Below are positions 8,190-16,687 of a stretch of DNA of 49,868 nt, in pieces. Location of the stretch: contig CAZMSC010000011.1 in NCBI GenBank assembly GCA_964568845.1, positions 1-49,868 on the forward strand, read 5' to 3'. Both the position numbers and the translations under genes were made by a program. Origin of the DNA: DTBU01 sp964568845. Lineage in GTDB: Archaea; Thermoproteota; CALKCG01; B24. Position 1 is the first letter of the stretch. Each line of letters opens with the position of its first letter. Below the pieces are notes generated by a model. It saw nothing but the letters and a program-made list of their open reading frames with translations. It ran no database searches and was not told where the DNA came from.

Positions 8190-10813
8190 AACTACACAGT
8201 CAGTTTCACATAGTTGGGTTAGGGGGAACAGGGGCAAACGTGATTACAACGTTCATAACCCATCCAAGGTTTAAGGAAATGCTCTTCAATATGGAGGATT
8301 TCAGACCGGCCTTCCTAGCCATAGACATAGCCGACGGAGATATAATGGAGCTTAGAAGCGAGTACGTAAAGCTACAGGAGGAGATGAAGCTAAATGGAAT
8401 TCCATTAGATAGAATATCCCTAAGAGCATTAAGCATAAAGTTTTCAACCCCAGACGTTTTATTCGACTTCATGTCCATGTATCCTAACTACCTTCTCAAA
8501 GAAGGAATAAACGCGAAGAACTATAAGAGCTGGATAACGTTCAGGACGAGAATCCCCTCCCTCGCCGGTGGAGCTGGTAGGCAAAGGGCTTTAGCTAAAG
8601 CTGTTTACGCTTTAAACTACTATCATCTAGCCCAGCTTAACAATTATATGAACGAGTATAGGGATAAGGTGCTTTCTTCGATAATATCGCCCATGGTCTA
8701 CATGGTCTTCGGCTTGGGTGGGGGGACGGGAAGCGGCATACTCTTCGACTTAAGTAGGCATCTAAGAGAGAAGTTGGGAAGCGGCATACCTATAATAATG
8801 CTCTCCATTCTACCGGCGAGTTTAGACGACTCCCTAGCTAAAGGGATATCACCGTATTTAGCTCTTCAAGAGCTTAGATACCTATTCAACTTAAAGCTCA
8901 ACAAAGACGTATGCGAAATGTACGATCAGAAGTATAAAAACCCATTCAGCTTAGCCCTTTTCATACCTCTACAGGTCGCGGTAACCCATACTAAAGAAGG
9001 AACACTGATAGAGGCTAAAAAGCAGATAGACAATGCTATTGTTGAAATCATTAGAATGCTTTCAAACTTCGACATATCCGATTTAGTCGCTTCAATAGGT
9101 TCAAGTGTAGATCTCGGCGACTCATTCCTAAATCTAATAGGGCTATTGAAGATAAGGTTTCCAGTAGATGAGTATGTTGAGCTATCTAATATTCTTCTTA
9201 GAGAAATAGACCTTTTAAACACTCTAATAGGGCATAAGGTAAAAATAGTTGAAAAGGCTCTACTGACCACCAATAAGATTTATCAAGAGCTTAAAGACCA
9301 CTTAAAACGCTACATATTTGAAAACAGACTGGACATGGATGTAGAGAGGTATGTATCTGAAGTATCTAAAAGAGGAGGTAGACTTGAAGCTGAGCTTTCA
9401 GAGAACATTAAAGCACTTGAAGTAGCGCTATCTGAAATGACTGAAACCCTACTTATGCCGCTTAAATCTTCTGCATTTAAAGAGGGAACCATAGCTGCAT
9501 CCTACCTAAACAAGTTCAGAGAGGTCGTAGACTACTGTATTAAACCAGCTGCAAACTACTCAAAAGATTATACAAACATGGTTAGACAGTATGCTGAAAA
9601 CCTCAGCTTAGGACTTGAAACAGTTAAAGATTTTACATCTAGACAGAAGATATATTTAACTCGTTTAATCTCGATTATGTCGCTTACAAGGTTTACCGTA
9701 GAGTTTCTAGAAAACTACCTAAACGCTAGATACATAGCTGAAGAACTGAAAATAATATACTCTCGAAGCAATGAAGAGCTTTCGAGAACAGCCGACCACT
9801 ACATAAACCTCGTAACAGCCTTATACAAGATCGTATTCACCCTGATTGAGAAGCCTAGTAAAGAATTTAGAACACTGGATCAAGCTCTAACATCTTTAAT
9901 AATGGCTGAAAGGGTTATGGATTCTAGAAGGAGGAACACATGGGTCAACATAGACAGCCTTGAGAGAGCTTTAGCGGAGAGAAAAACCAGGCTGGAACAG
10001 CTTGAGAATGAGCTTTCAAGAATAAGGTTCGACTTCACTGGCAGGAGAAAAATTCTGAGAGATGAAATAATGGATCTCAAAGAAGAGATAAGCAAGCTTA
10101 ATTCAGAGCTTGAGTACTACAATTCCATTAAAGAACACGTGGACGAGCTCTCTTCAGCGATAAAGGAAATAGTTGACAAACTAGAGTTGAATAGCGACTA
10201 TAGGAAGGCCCTTAACGAGCTAAGTATGCTTGAAATGGAGTATGCAAGGAAGATGAGCGAAGCCACCAAGTCTGAGAAGTACTACGAGAGAGTAATAGAG
10301 CTTACAGAGGAGGAGAGGCTTAAGATATTAGATGTTATACTTAGAGAAGAAGAGGAGAAGCTGAAAAGCTCAACCGAAATATTGAACATAATAAATCTGA
10401 ACAGGTTTAAAGATATCGTAAAAAGCTACATAAAGACATTCGCGGTTCCAGGGGTTCTAGGGCTTAAAGACACCTACAGGAGCGACACGATATGGGCCAT
10501 AGTCGCCACACCCATATTATGGGATAAGGACCTTGAAGACGCTTTAAGGAACACCCTCGCCATATACTCCTCGGTTGAAGCGGGAATAGGTGTGAATATA
10601 AGGGCTACGGAAAACATAGATCCATGGACCATAGAGTTTATGATAATATGTGCTAAAGCCAAACCAGAACACCTGGAAATATACGATGCAATAAAGGTTA
10701 ACGCTGAGCAAGTAGTAGATAAAAACATGTTCTTCTCATTCCTACTTGAACACGGCTTCAAAGCCATAGCCGTTCAAGGCGAAGTTGTTGAGCGTGGGAA
10801 AGACATCCTATAG
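8186..10813 (+). CDS. Large tubulin/FtsZ-superfamily protein with long C-terminal coiled coil
   Basis: 875 residues. The N-terminal domain carries tubulin-superfamily nucleotide loops: GLGGTGAN (11-18, T1), GGAGRQRA (128-135, T3-like), the signature GLGGGTGSG (176-184, T4) and IDNAIVEI (281-288), with an Asn where helix H7 meets the guanine base. The LPASLDD...LALQEL segment matches the T5 region. Beyond about residue 320 it departs from FtsZ: helices, then a strong coiled coil (about 590-735, E/K/L-rich heptads), then a beta-containing terminal domain (about 760-875). FtsZ and CetZ are about 350-400 residues, so the length is exceptional. It resembles the FtsZ-like (FtsZl) families more than cell-division FtsZ. 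Expected to bind GTP and polymerise; partners in the operon are membrane proteins. Confidence 0.8.
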   Translation: MKLHSQFHIVGLGGTGANVITTFITHPRFKEMLFNMEDFRPAFLAIDIADGDIMELRSEYVKLQEEMKLNGIPLDRISLRALSIKFSTPDVLFDFMSMYPNYLLKEGINAKNYKSWITFRTRIPSLAGGAGRQRALAKAVYALNYYHLAQLNNYMNEYRDKVLSSIISPMVYMVFGLGGGTGSGILFDLSRHLREKLGSGIPIIMLSILPASLDDSLAKGISPYLALQELRYLFNLKLNKDVCEMYDQKYKNPFSLALFIPLQVAVTHTKEGTLIEAKKQIDNAIVEIIRMLSNFDISDLVASIGSSVDLGDSFLNLIGLLKIRFPVDEYVELSNILLREIDLLNTLIGHKVKIVEKALLTTNKIYQELKDHLKRYIFENRLDMDVERYVSEVSKRGGRLEAELSENIKALEVALSEMTETLLMPLKSSAFKEGTIAASYLNKFREVVDYCIKPAANYSKDYTNMVRQYAENLSLGLETVKDFTSRQKIYLTRLISIMSLTRFTVEFLENYLNARYIAEELKIIYSRSNEELSRTADHYINLVTALYKIVFTLIEKPSKEFRTLDQALTSLIMAERVMDSRRRNTWVNIDSLERALAERKTRLEQLENELSRIRFDFTGRRKILRDEIMDLKEEISKLNSELEYYNSIKEHVDELSSAIKEIVDKLELNSDYRKALNELSMLEMEYARKMSEATKSEKYYERVIELTEEERLKILDVILREEEEKLKSSTEILNIINLNRFKDIVKSYIKTFAVPGVLGLKDTYRSDTIWAIVATPILWDKDLEDALRNTLAIYSSVEAGIGVNIRATENIDPWTIEFMIICAKAKPEHLEIYDAIKVNAEQVVDKNMFFSFLLEHGFKAIAVQGEVVERGKDIL

Positions 10814-13250
10814 CCTTCCGGAAGAGCTTCTCCTTAAACGTATAAATAGGATAGTGAATAGTATAATAGCGTTCATTTCATCCTACACCGTTTTCTTCAT
10901 ATATCCGCTTCTACCGATAGGCGGCAACTACATACTACCTTCAATGATATCTCTTGTAATAGGAATATTGGTATTCCGAGGTAGGGAGAAGATCGCCGTC
11001 GGTCTTTTCTACACATTCACATTCATAGCTACAGTCATCAACATCTCATCTGTTTACATATCAATACAGATCCTTCTTCAACTGCAACTACTTCTAGTGT
11101 TGGCAATGTTCCTGATAAGTGCCATTATGTTCACAAAACCTAATGTTATATTCCTAACGTTCCTAGCGGCTTCTCTACTTTTACATCCTACACTTTTCAT
11201 ATTTTCCATCCCAATACTAGTGCTTACAATATCTCTGGAAAAGATGGATATACGATCCGTCATATTCATAACTCTAGTGTTCACGATGATGTATGCGCCC
11301 TTCGCATTAGCCATGAACCTGGCCAACCCATTGTTCTCAGGAGACCAGCCTGTATACAGATTGTTCTCAATCCCTCATACAAACTTCCACGGATCGCATT
11401 CGCTAATGCTTGGAGAGAGTGATTTATCTAAACCCATTTCCCTGATGGCTCCCGCTCGAAGTTTATGGGAGCTTATCGCCGAACTAATGGGCGTTTCAGA
11501 GATGGTTCCCGGCGAGAGCTTAGCCATTGTAGAAGGGTTAAATAAAATGATCGATAGGTACAGTCGGATTCATGGATTAAATATCACGGCAAATGCTGAA
11601 ATTTTACTTTCATCCACTTCTTTATTCGAATGGTTGAATATATTTATTAAAGAAGATGTTGGAGTTAACTTAATATTGCGTTTCTTAGCAAGCTATATTT
11701 TAACGCTTTTTGCAGTTATTCTTACAATAGCTTTCTCGATTGTTATAGCGCTGTTTCTCGAAGGGCTTACAAGGAATTTAATTACAAGAAGACTTGAAAA
11801 AATCTACCCTAAGATGAAGGTCTTTTCAACGCTTCTACTATCTATACTCTTCCTCACAATAACGTTATATTTTATAGATGCACTTCAAGCTCCACTATCC
11901 TACGTTACAGTCATGTCGTTTGGAGGCGTTGCCTTCCAATACAATATATTTTTTACGGCATTTTTCGCTCTTCTAATATCGCTAAGAGATTTCTATGAAA
12001 TGAAAATCGAAGAAATATTACAGCTTAAATCTAAAATAATGGATGCTTGGACGCGCTTTCAAAGCCTCTACTCGGATTTTTCAAAGAAATGTGAAGAACT
12101 TAGAAATAGCGTCGTTATCGATGTTCCTGAAGCTGTAGTTGCTGAAAAAATCTATGAAAGCATAAAAAGCGACGTTAAAAGGTCTGAAGCCATTACGACG
12201 TTGCCCGTGTTGAAAAGCATATTTACAAGCATAGAGGACAAGCGTTTAAGCTTGGAAAAATTCATGGAGAAAATTGAAACGGATATCAAGCTTAGGCTTA
12301 AAGCATTAAACGAATTGCAAAGCGCTCTTATAAGCGAACTTGAAAACGTGGGATTTAACTTGAGTAGTGTGATAAATAGGCTTAAAGAGAGCCGTCCATG
12401 GATGAACGTAGAGGAATTGATCAAGCCACCAACCATAAACATAGCAGAGCTGACATTTGAAAAAGCCATAAGCAATTACGGAAAAACTAGAGAGAACTTT
12501 ATAGGTTTCTCAAGGATCCTTGTATTAAGATATGGGCAGATTTTAAACTCTCTTGAAAGACTTATGCCGGAAGTTCACTCCACACATCCTACGCTCAGTC
12601 CAGAAAACGTGGAGAAAGACCCTCTCAGTTTAGATATATTCGTGAAAAGAACGGTCATAAGCCTCATAAACTATAGCGAGAAGTATCTGAGGCTTGTAGA
12701 GAAGTTGTCAAAGCTCCTCAACATAGAAGTAAAAGACGAATTTAAGAACATATTTAAAGCCGACGCATTCATGGAAACTGTAAATGCGAAACTTAGTAAA
12801 ATCGTATCAGAGATTAATGAAACGATAGATGGAATTGAAAAATTGAACGTTCTAATTTCAGAAATACTGCAGGGGTCTGGTGTAGACACCACGTTTACAA
12901 AGACCGGCTCGTATACTTACGTTGAAGATCTTAAAAAGATAGAAAAATCCCTAATTGACTGGAAAAGCGGTGAAGAACTCGCCTCAACATTAACCATGTA
13001 CTTGGAGCTTAAAACTGGGCTTGAAGAGGCTCTTGAAAAGGATAGGGTCTTAGCTGAAACAGCCAGCGTTTTCCCATATCTGGAAATGTACGTTAAAGAC
13101 GCGATTAAACAATACGGTAAAATACATGTAAGCGATCTTCCACTTATGGAATCCCATCTGATGGCGTTCATAAGCCTCTTTACCCAGAAGAACTACGAGT
13201 ATTCGATCGATCGATCCGGTTTGATAATGCTTCGAGGTGAAGTCAAGTGA
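10785..13250 (+). CDS. Polytopic membrane protein with large cytoplasmic coiled-coil domain (tubulin-like operon)
   Basis: About 821 residues. The N-terminal half has roughly 6-7 membrane helices (about 25-180), an outer or loop segment (about 182-298), then three more helices (about 300-330, 345-368, 378-400). The C-terminal half (405-821) is almost wholly helical and coiled-coil-prone. No family recognised. The start is uncertain: TTG at 10785 or GTG at 10794 both lie inside the end of the tubulin-like gene (20-29 bases of overlap). The stop overlaps the next GTG. It could be the membrane platform to which the tubulin-like protein binds through coiled coils; that is inference. Confidence 0.7.
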   Translation: MLSVGKTSYSLPEELLLKRINRIVNSIIAFISSYTVFFIYPLLPIGGNYILPSMISLVIGILVFRGREKIAVGLFYTFTFIATVINISSVYISIQILLQLQLLLVLAMFLISAIMFTKPNVIFLTFLAASLLLHPTLFIFSIPILVLTISLEKMDIRSVIFITLVFTMMYAPFALAMNLANPLFSGDQPVYRLFSIPHTNFHGSHSLMLGESDLSKPISLMAPARSLWELIAELMGVSEMVPGESLAIVEGLNKMIDRYSRIHGLNITANAEILLSSTSLFEWLNIFIKEDVGVNLILRFLASYILTLFAVILTIAFSIVIALFLEGLTRNLITRRLEKIYPKMKVFSTLLLSILFLTITLYFIDALQAPLSYVTVMSFGGVAFQYNIFFTAFFALLISLRDFYEMKIEEILQLKSKIMDAWTRFQSLYSDFSKKCEELRNSVVIDVPEAVVAEKIYESIKSDVKRSEAITTLPVLKSIFTSIEDKRLSLEKFMEKIETDIKLRLKALNELQSALISELENVGFNLSSVINRLKESRPWMNVEELIKPPTINIAELTFEKAISNYGKTRENFIGFSRILVLRYGQILNSLERLMPEVHSTHPTLSPENVEKDPLSLDIFVKRTVISLINYSEKYLRLVEKLSKLLNIEVKDEFKNIFKADAFMETVNAKLSKIVSEINETIDGIEKLNVLISEILQGSGVDTTFTKTGSYTYVEDLKKIEKSLIDWKSGEELASTLTMYLELKTGLEEALEKDRVLAETASVFPYLEMYVKDAIKQYGKIHVSDLPLMESHLMAFISLFTQKNYEYSIDRSGLIMLRGEVK

Positions 13251-14239
13251 AGCTTGAAGACCTCATCAATATTGTGAACGTACCCGTTAAAACCATTACC
13301 ATACCCGAAAACATCGGAATATCTGTCAATATGATGAGACGGCAGGGTAATGTATTCGCCGCATTGGAAGGAGAATCTACTAAAGTTGAAAACGGCAACC
13401 TATTTGTAAAAATGAAGGAATTGAAAGACGAGGAGATTAAGAGCGTCATCAACCTATGGTTTAAATGCTTAGGCTTTAAACACGTTCAGAAAACGGCCGT
13501 TTGCGGCGTATTGGGAGATAAACTCATGCATCTTATACTGACCGCTCTAAGTGAGCAGTATTCAGATAAACCCGGCGTTTGCATATCTACATTACCGCCT
13601 GCTGATGAGACGCCCTATAAGACGTTTACTGCTTTAAGCGATCTATTCTACGGAACCAGACTAGGTGTAACGATAATTGTCGACTACGATATTCTCTGGA
13701 ATGAATTAACATTCATAGAAGCCGGCGGTCGGAAAACTCCCAGACATGTCATTTCAGACCTACTGCTCATAGCTATTACGGCTTTCCTTAATAGGGATGT
13801 TTACAGAAAAGTTGAAGAATTTAACCGAAGATTGTTCATCCCTTCGATAATGTATTGTGTAAGTAGTAACGTCTTTAGAGACTTGAAAGGTGTTTTAAGG
13901 TTGTCAGAGTACCTGATTCTCACCGATTATAAAAAGGAAGACGTGGAGTATATCATACTTTATGTAGATGGTACTGGTTTTGAGAAAGATGAAGATCTAC
14001 TGAAACAGAGCTTCTATGAGTGGACGAAGATGTTTAAAAACCTGATGGATTCGGATATAGTTTACGGTACTGAAGGAAGCAGACGAATAGCTGTATTCTT
14101 TAACGTTAGAGAGCTTCCCAAGGAAAAATATAAACATATAGCTGAAAAATGCCTATCTGTAAGAAATATGATAGATAACCCTACCCCTGCAATAGAGTCT
14201 CTTAAATTTCTGGGGTTGCTTAAAGATGTTCCAAGTTGA
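13247..14239 (+). CDS. Divergent tubulin/FtsZ-like protein lacking an intact nucleotide-binding loop
   Basis: 330 residues from a GTG that overlaps the previous stop, with GAGGTGA six bases upstream as ribosome-binding site. Residues 83-180 read like the FtsZ core after strand 4: AVCGVLGDKLMHLILTALSE sits where GGGTGSG and its helix should be, then ISTLPPADETPYKTFTALSDL, then VTIIVDYDILW and a helix with LLLIAITAFLNRD. The glycine signature is gone (VCGVLGD), so it probably cannot bind GTP normally. Cys-rich at the N-half. It may be a pseudo-tubulin that caps, nucleates or co-assembles with the 875-residue protein. The fold assignment is my inference from the pattern and needs a structure prediction. 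Confidence 0.5.
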   Translation: MKLEDLINIVNVPVKTITIPENIGISVNMMRRQGNVFAALEGESTKVENGNLFVKMKELKDEEIKSVINLWFKCLGFKHVQKTAVCGVLGDKLMHLILTALSEQYSDKPGVCISTLPPADETPYKTFTALSDLFYGTRLGVTIIVDYDILWNELTFIEAGGRKTPRHVISDLLLIAITAFLNRDVYRKVEEFNRRLFIPSIMYCVSSNVFRDLKGVLRLSEYLILTDYKKEDVEYIILYVDGTGFEKDEDLLKQSFYEWTKMFKNLMDSDIVYGTEGSRRIAVFFNVRELPKEKYKHIAEKCLSVRNMIDNPTPAIESLKFLGLLKDVPS

Positions 14240-14930
14240 AGCCAGTTATAATAATAAAAAATACGTACTTGTCGTCGATAACTCACACATTCAATTAACT
14301 CGTAAAAAATTATTCTCCTCCAGCATCGAAACGCTTTTCAATTTAAAAGATTTTGCGATAAATGCCTCATTTAACGATACCGATCTAAAAATAGAGTACC
14401 GTGGATACACCTTTAAAATACATGATACAGGAGATTACATCCGGTTGAAAAATACCGTCGATGAAATCCTCAAAAAGGAAGAAGAGGAGAGGAAACTTAA
14501 AAATGAAATAGAACTCCTCACGTCAAAAGTTAAAACGCTCCTCTTAGAGGTATTTACCAGCAGGTTATGGTATGTTACATACTTAAACAACATAGATAAA
14601 TCAGGCTACGTTGATGCAATATATAACCTACCAGAGCACATCTCTCAAACTAAGGACCCTATAGAGGCTTATGAAAATTTAAAAGCCAAGTTGCTCGAGA
14701 AATTAGATGAGTTATCCCAGGCATTAAATTTAATAGATCCCTCTAGGCGGGAGAAACTGCTACACATGATACAGGAAACAGTCGCTAAACATGATGAACT
14801 AATCAAAGATGGCGGTTATGAGAAAATCCCCGAATTTTTAAATAACACCAAACCATCCATTGAAAACACTATAGGCGAACTGGTTAAGGAAATCTCCAGC
14901 TTGATAGGTCAAAGAGACGCCAAACAGTAA
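14226..14930 (+). CDS. Small beta-domain (PH-like?) plus coiled-coil protein, last gene of the tubulin-like operon
   Basis: 234 residues; the ATG lies 14 bases inside the preceding gene. Residues 1-80 alternate beta strands and turns (KYVLVVDNSHIQLT..., LKDFAINASFNDTDLKIEYRG) and end in a helix, a layout typical of PH-like domains. From about 75 to 234 it is helical and charged with coiled-coil character. No family recognised with confidence. A PH-like module could bind lipid or a partner protein and link filaments to membrane, but this rests on strand order only. Confidence 0.5.
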   Translation: MFQVEASYNNKKYVLVVDNSHIQLTRKKLFSSSIETLFNLKDFAINASFNDTDLKIEYRGYTFKIHDTGDYIRLKNTVDEILKKEEEERKLKNEIELLTSKVKTLLLEVFTSRLWYVTYLNNIDKSGYVDAIYNLPEHISQTKDPIEAYENLKAKLLEKLDELSQALNLIDPSRREKLLHMIQETVAKHDELIKDGGYEKIPEFLNNTKPSIENTIGELVKEISSLIGQRDAKQ

Positions 14931-14990
14931 CTAAAATCTTTGAACAGTTTAACGCAATTATGCATTGACGTTATTTATGGATTTTAATGG

Positions 14991-15785
14991 CTAATCGCTT
15001 TGAGTTAAACATTCAAGTCTGCTCTTCCATATGGGATCTACACCATACTCATCCATGATTTTTTCTACAGCTTTAGGAAAATCCATTTTATCCTCGTAAA
15101 CAGCCTTCAAAAGGCTTAATGTAATTTCGTCTGAGTATGTTAAATCTACATAGCCATCCCATGCTACTATGTTTTTAACGCCTCTCTCGAATAGTCTAAC
15201 TATGGTACGCCATGAATTGGTGCCATTGCAGCCCATCATTATGATGCTTGAGCCATTTAACCCATCTCTACTTGAGCATCCCAACAAGTCTGCCCTTAAA
15301 GCAAAGTATGGGCCTTCCCTTTCATTAAACGTATACGCCTCTCTGACTGCTCCGGAGATCTGCTCGTAGAGGTATCCGGTTAGATTATACCTCTCTGTGC
15401 TGAAGAGGTATAGGAAACCGGATGTTGTATCAATTGCACTATGTACTCTGAGGACTATGAGCTCATATCCTCCAATATTCATGAGAAGATTTATCGTTAC
15501 ATTGCTTCCCACATAAACGTCTACATCAAAACCCACCTTACTTAAAACATCCTCAGCCTCTTCTATGAACTGTGGATTGGGTTTTGTAAGCGCTAAACCG
15601 TCTATTATAACCGCCCTCGGAGCCCTCACGTGATTCGACTGGTGTGATGGCTGGTGGAAATACAAGACTAAAGCTAAAATAACAGCTACGATAAACACAG
15701 CAGGCAATACGGCCTTCCACTTTAGCCTCTTTCTTACCGCACTGCTCTTACTTACCCTAGTCCTATTCAAACCACGCTTCTTCAC
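14991..15785 (-). CDS. Membrane-anchored caspase/CHAT-like (clan CD) protein
   Basis: 264 residues with a basic N-terminus and one membrane helix (about 24-43), so the domain is outside the cell. Residues 57-225 look like a clan CD fold: VIIDGLAL, a helix, GGYELIVLRVHSA with candidate catalytic His115, then IIMMGCNGTNSW with candidate catalytic Cys186, then FERGVKNIVAWDGYV, which resembles the strand after the Cys in CHAT/gingipain-like proteases (GAxxVIGW). The His and Cys ends-of-strand arrangement is what I see; protease activity is inference. It is transcribed towards the tubulin-like operon with 60 bases between the stops, so it is not in the same transcript. Confidence 0.55.
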   Translation of the reverse strand: MKKRGLNRTRVSKSSAVRKRLKWKAVLPAVFIVAVILALVLYFHQPSHQSNHVRAPRAVIIDGLALTKPNPQFIEEAEDVLSKVGFDVDVYVGSNVTINLLMNIGGYELIVLRVHSAIDTTSGFLYLFSTERYNLTGYLYEQISGAVREAYTFNEREGPYFALRADLLGCSSRDGLNGSSIIMMGCNGTNSWRTIVRLFERGVKNIVAWDGYVDLTYSDEITLSLLKAVYEDKMDFPKAVEKIMDEYGVDPIWKSRLECLTQSD

Positions 15786-16180
15786 GTTTTCTGAAAGATT
15801 TTTACATCCCTACTTTATTTAAGTTTTAAAGACGAATTTATAAATCATTTTAACGTTAATCTTTAACAGCGTGTTTGATCAATTATTAAAAATGACTAAG
15901 CTTTCATATTATGAAAGTACAACTTGTTGTGATGATCTTTAACTTACCTTGATGTAGGGAGGTTATATACAATGAAAAATTCAGCATAAGACTATGATAT
16001 GCCTCACCTTCTAACTCCTCTACCTCTACTAGCTTCAACCCAAATGGCTCAAGCCAAGAGGACAGTCAAGCAATTTGCACCAACTTAATAGTCTCATTCC
16101 CCTCTTTTTAGACGTAAAGTTATGCATAGTGTTTTTAGTCTAAAAGTCTCTTTCTACATTTTCAGTTTTATTCATAAGTA
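15786..16180. other. Gene-free stretch
   Basis: About 395 AT-rich bases with no open frame I would defend. The right part is downstream (minus strand) of the TnpB fragment and could hold its decayed remainder, but I could not align any reading frame to TnpB. The left part should contain the promoter of the caspase-like gene (AT-rich around 15810-15850). Confidence 0.4.
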
Positions 16181-16378
16181 TTATTCTCTAATTATTTTCA
16201 CATCAAGCTTCTTCCTGTCGTCATTTTTGAAGTCTAAATGGGCTTTCCCGTTGAATTTAACGTGTGAGAAGATGGATTTTAACGCCTTCCTCTTAACCTC
16301 AAAATACGAGTCTATGAGGTCTATCGGTGCATCTAACGGGATTCTGTAGCTCTTAATTGCCTCCAACTTTAAGCTCAC
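16181..16378 (-). pseudogene. TnpB N-terminal fragment (IS607/IS605-type RNA-guided nuclease)
   Basis: 65 codons that read like the start of an archaeal TnpB: KLEAIKSYRIPLDAP, DLIDSYFEVKRKALKSIFSHVKF and KAHLDFKNDDRKKL. Full TnpB is about 380-430 residues; the frame stops after ...VKIIRE and nothing downstream continues the RuvC or zinc-ribbon parts. It overlaps the stop of the upstream helix-turn-helix gene by 26 bases, the usual tnpA-tnpB arrangement of IS607 elements. It is a dead remnant that keeps its original start. Confidence 0.75.
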
Positions 16379-16541
16379 CCCTCAGAATTCTCTCTATGTC
16401 GCTCTTGTAATACCTGAGCTTACCGCTCGGAAGCTTAACAGCCCTGATAAGACCCTTCTTATACCAAGACCACAAGGTTTTGTTGCTGACTTTGAGGATC
16501 CGCCTAGCCTCCTTGGGAGTAATGAGCTCTTCGTAGGGCAT
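16353..16541 (-). pseudogene. IS607 TnpA N-terminal MerR-like helix-turn-helix, no resolvase domain
   Basis: 62 residues from the ATG at 16541 (a longer in-frame start exists at 16565). The sequence LITPKEARRILKVSNKTLWSWYKKG...SGKLRYYKSDIERIL is the excisionase/MerR-type DNA-binding domain that begins IS607 serine recombinases. The catalytic resolvase domain (about 130 residues) is absent, and the frame closes cleanly inside the tnpB start. Either an internal deletion removed the recombinase, or this is a short HTH-TnpB form. Without resolvase and with tnpB truncated it cannot move itself. Confidence 0.7.
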
Positions 16542-16639
16542 CAAAGAAATAAAAGAACTAAACACTATTTAAATCTATCTATATTGAAGCCGTTGACTAC
16601 GGCGAACAAAGTGGACTGGTGGAATAGAACTGTAGGAGG

Positions 16640-16660
16640 GGAAAAACATATAGGGTACTC
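16640..16660 (+). promoter_or_regulatory. Possible TATA element for the exosome/RNase P operon
   Basis: An AAAAACATATA stretch lies about 35-45 bases before the ATG at 16688. Its spacing fits an archaeal TATA box with a short leader. No matching BRE could be judged with confidence. Confidence 0.3.
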
Positions 16661-16687
16661 CTCTACTGGTTAGATTTCTGAAGAATC

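Noticed and set aside
8186..10813. Calling the large tubulin-like gene a cell-division FtsZ
   Set aside because: Length, coiled coil and membrane-protein operon differ from FtsZ; only the nucleotide loops are shared.
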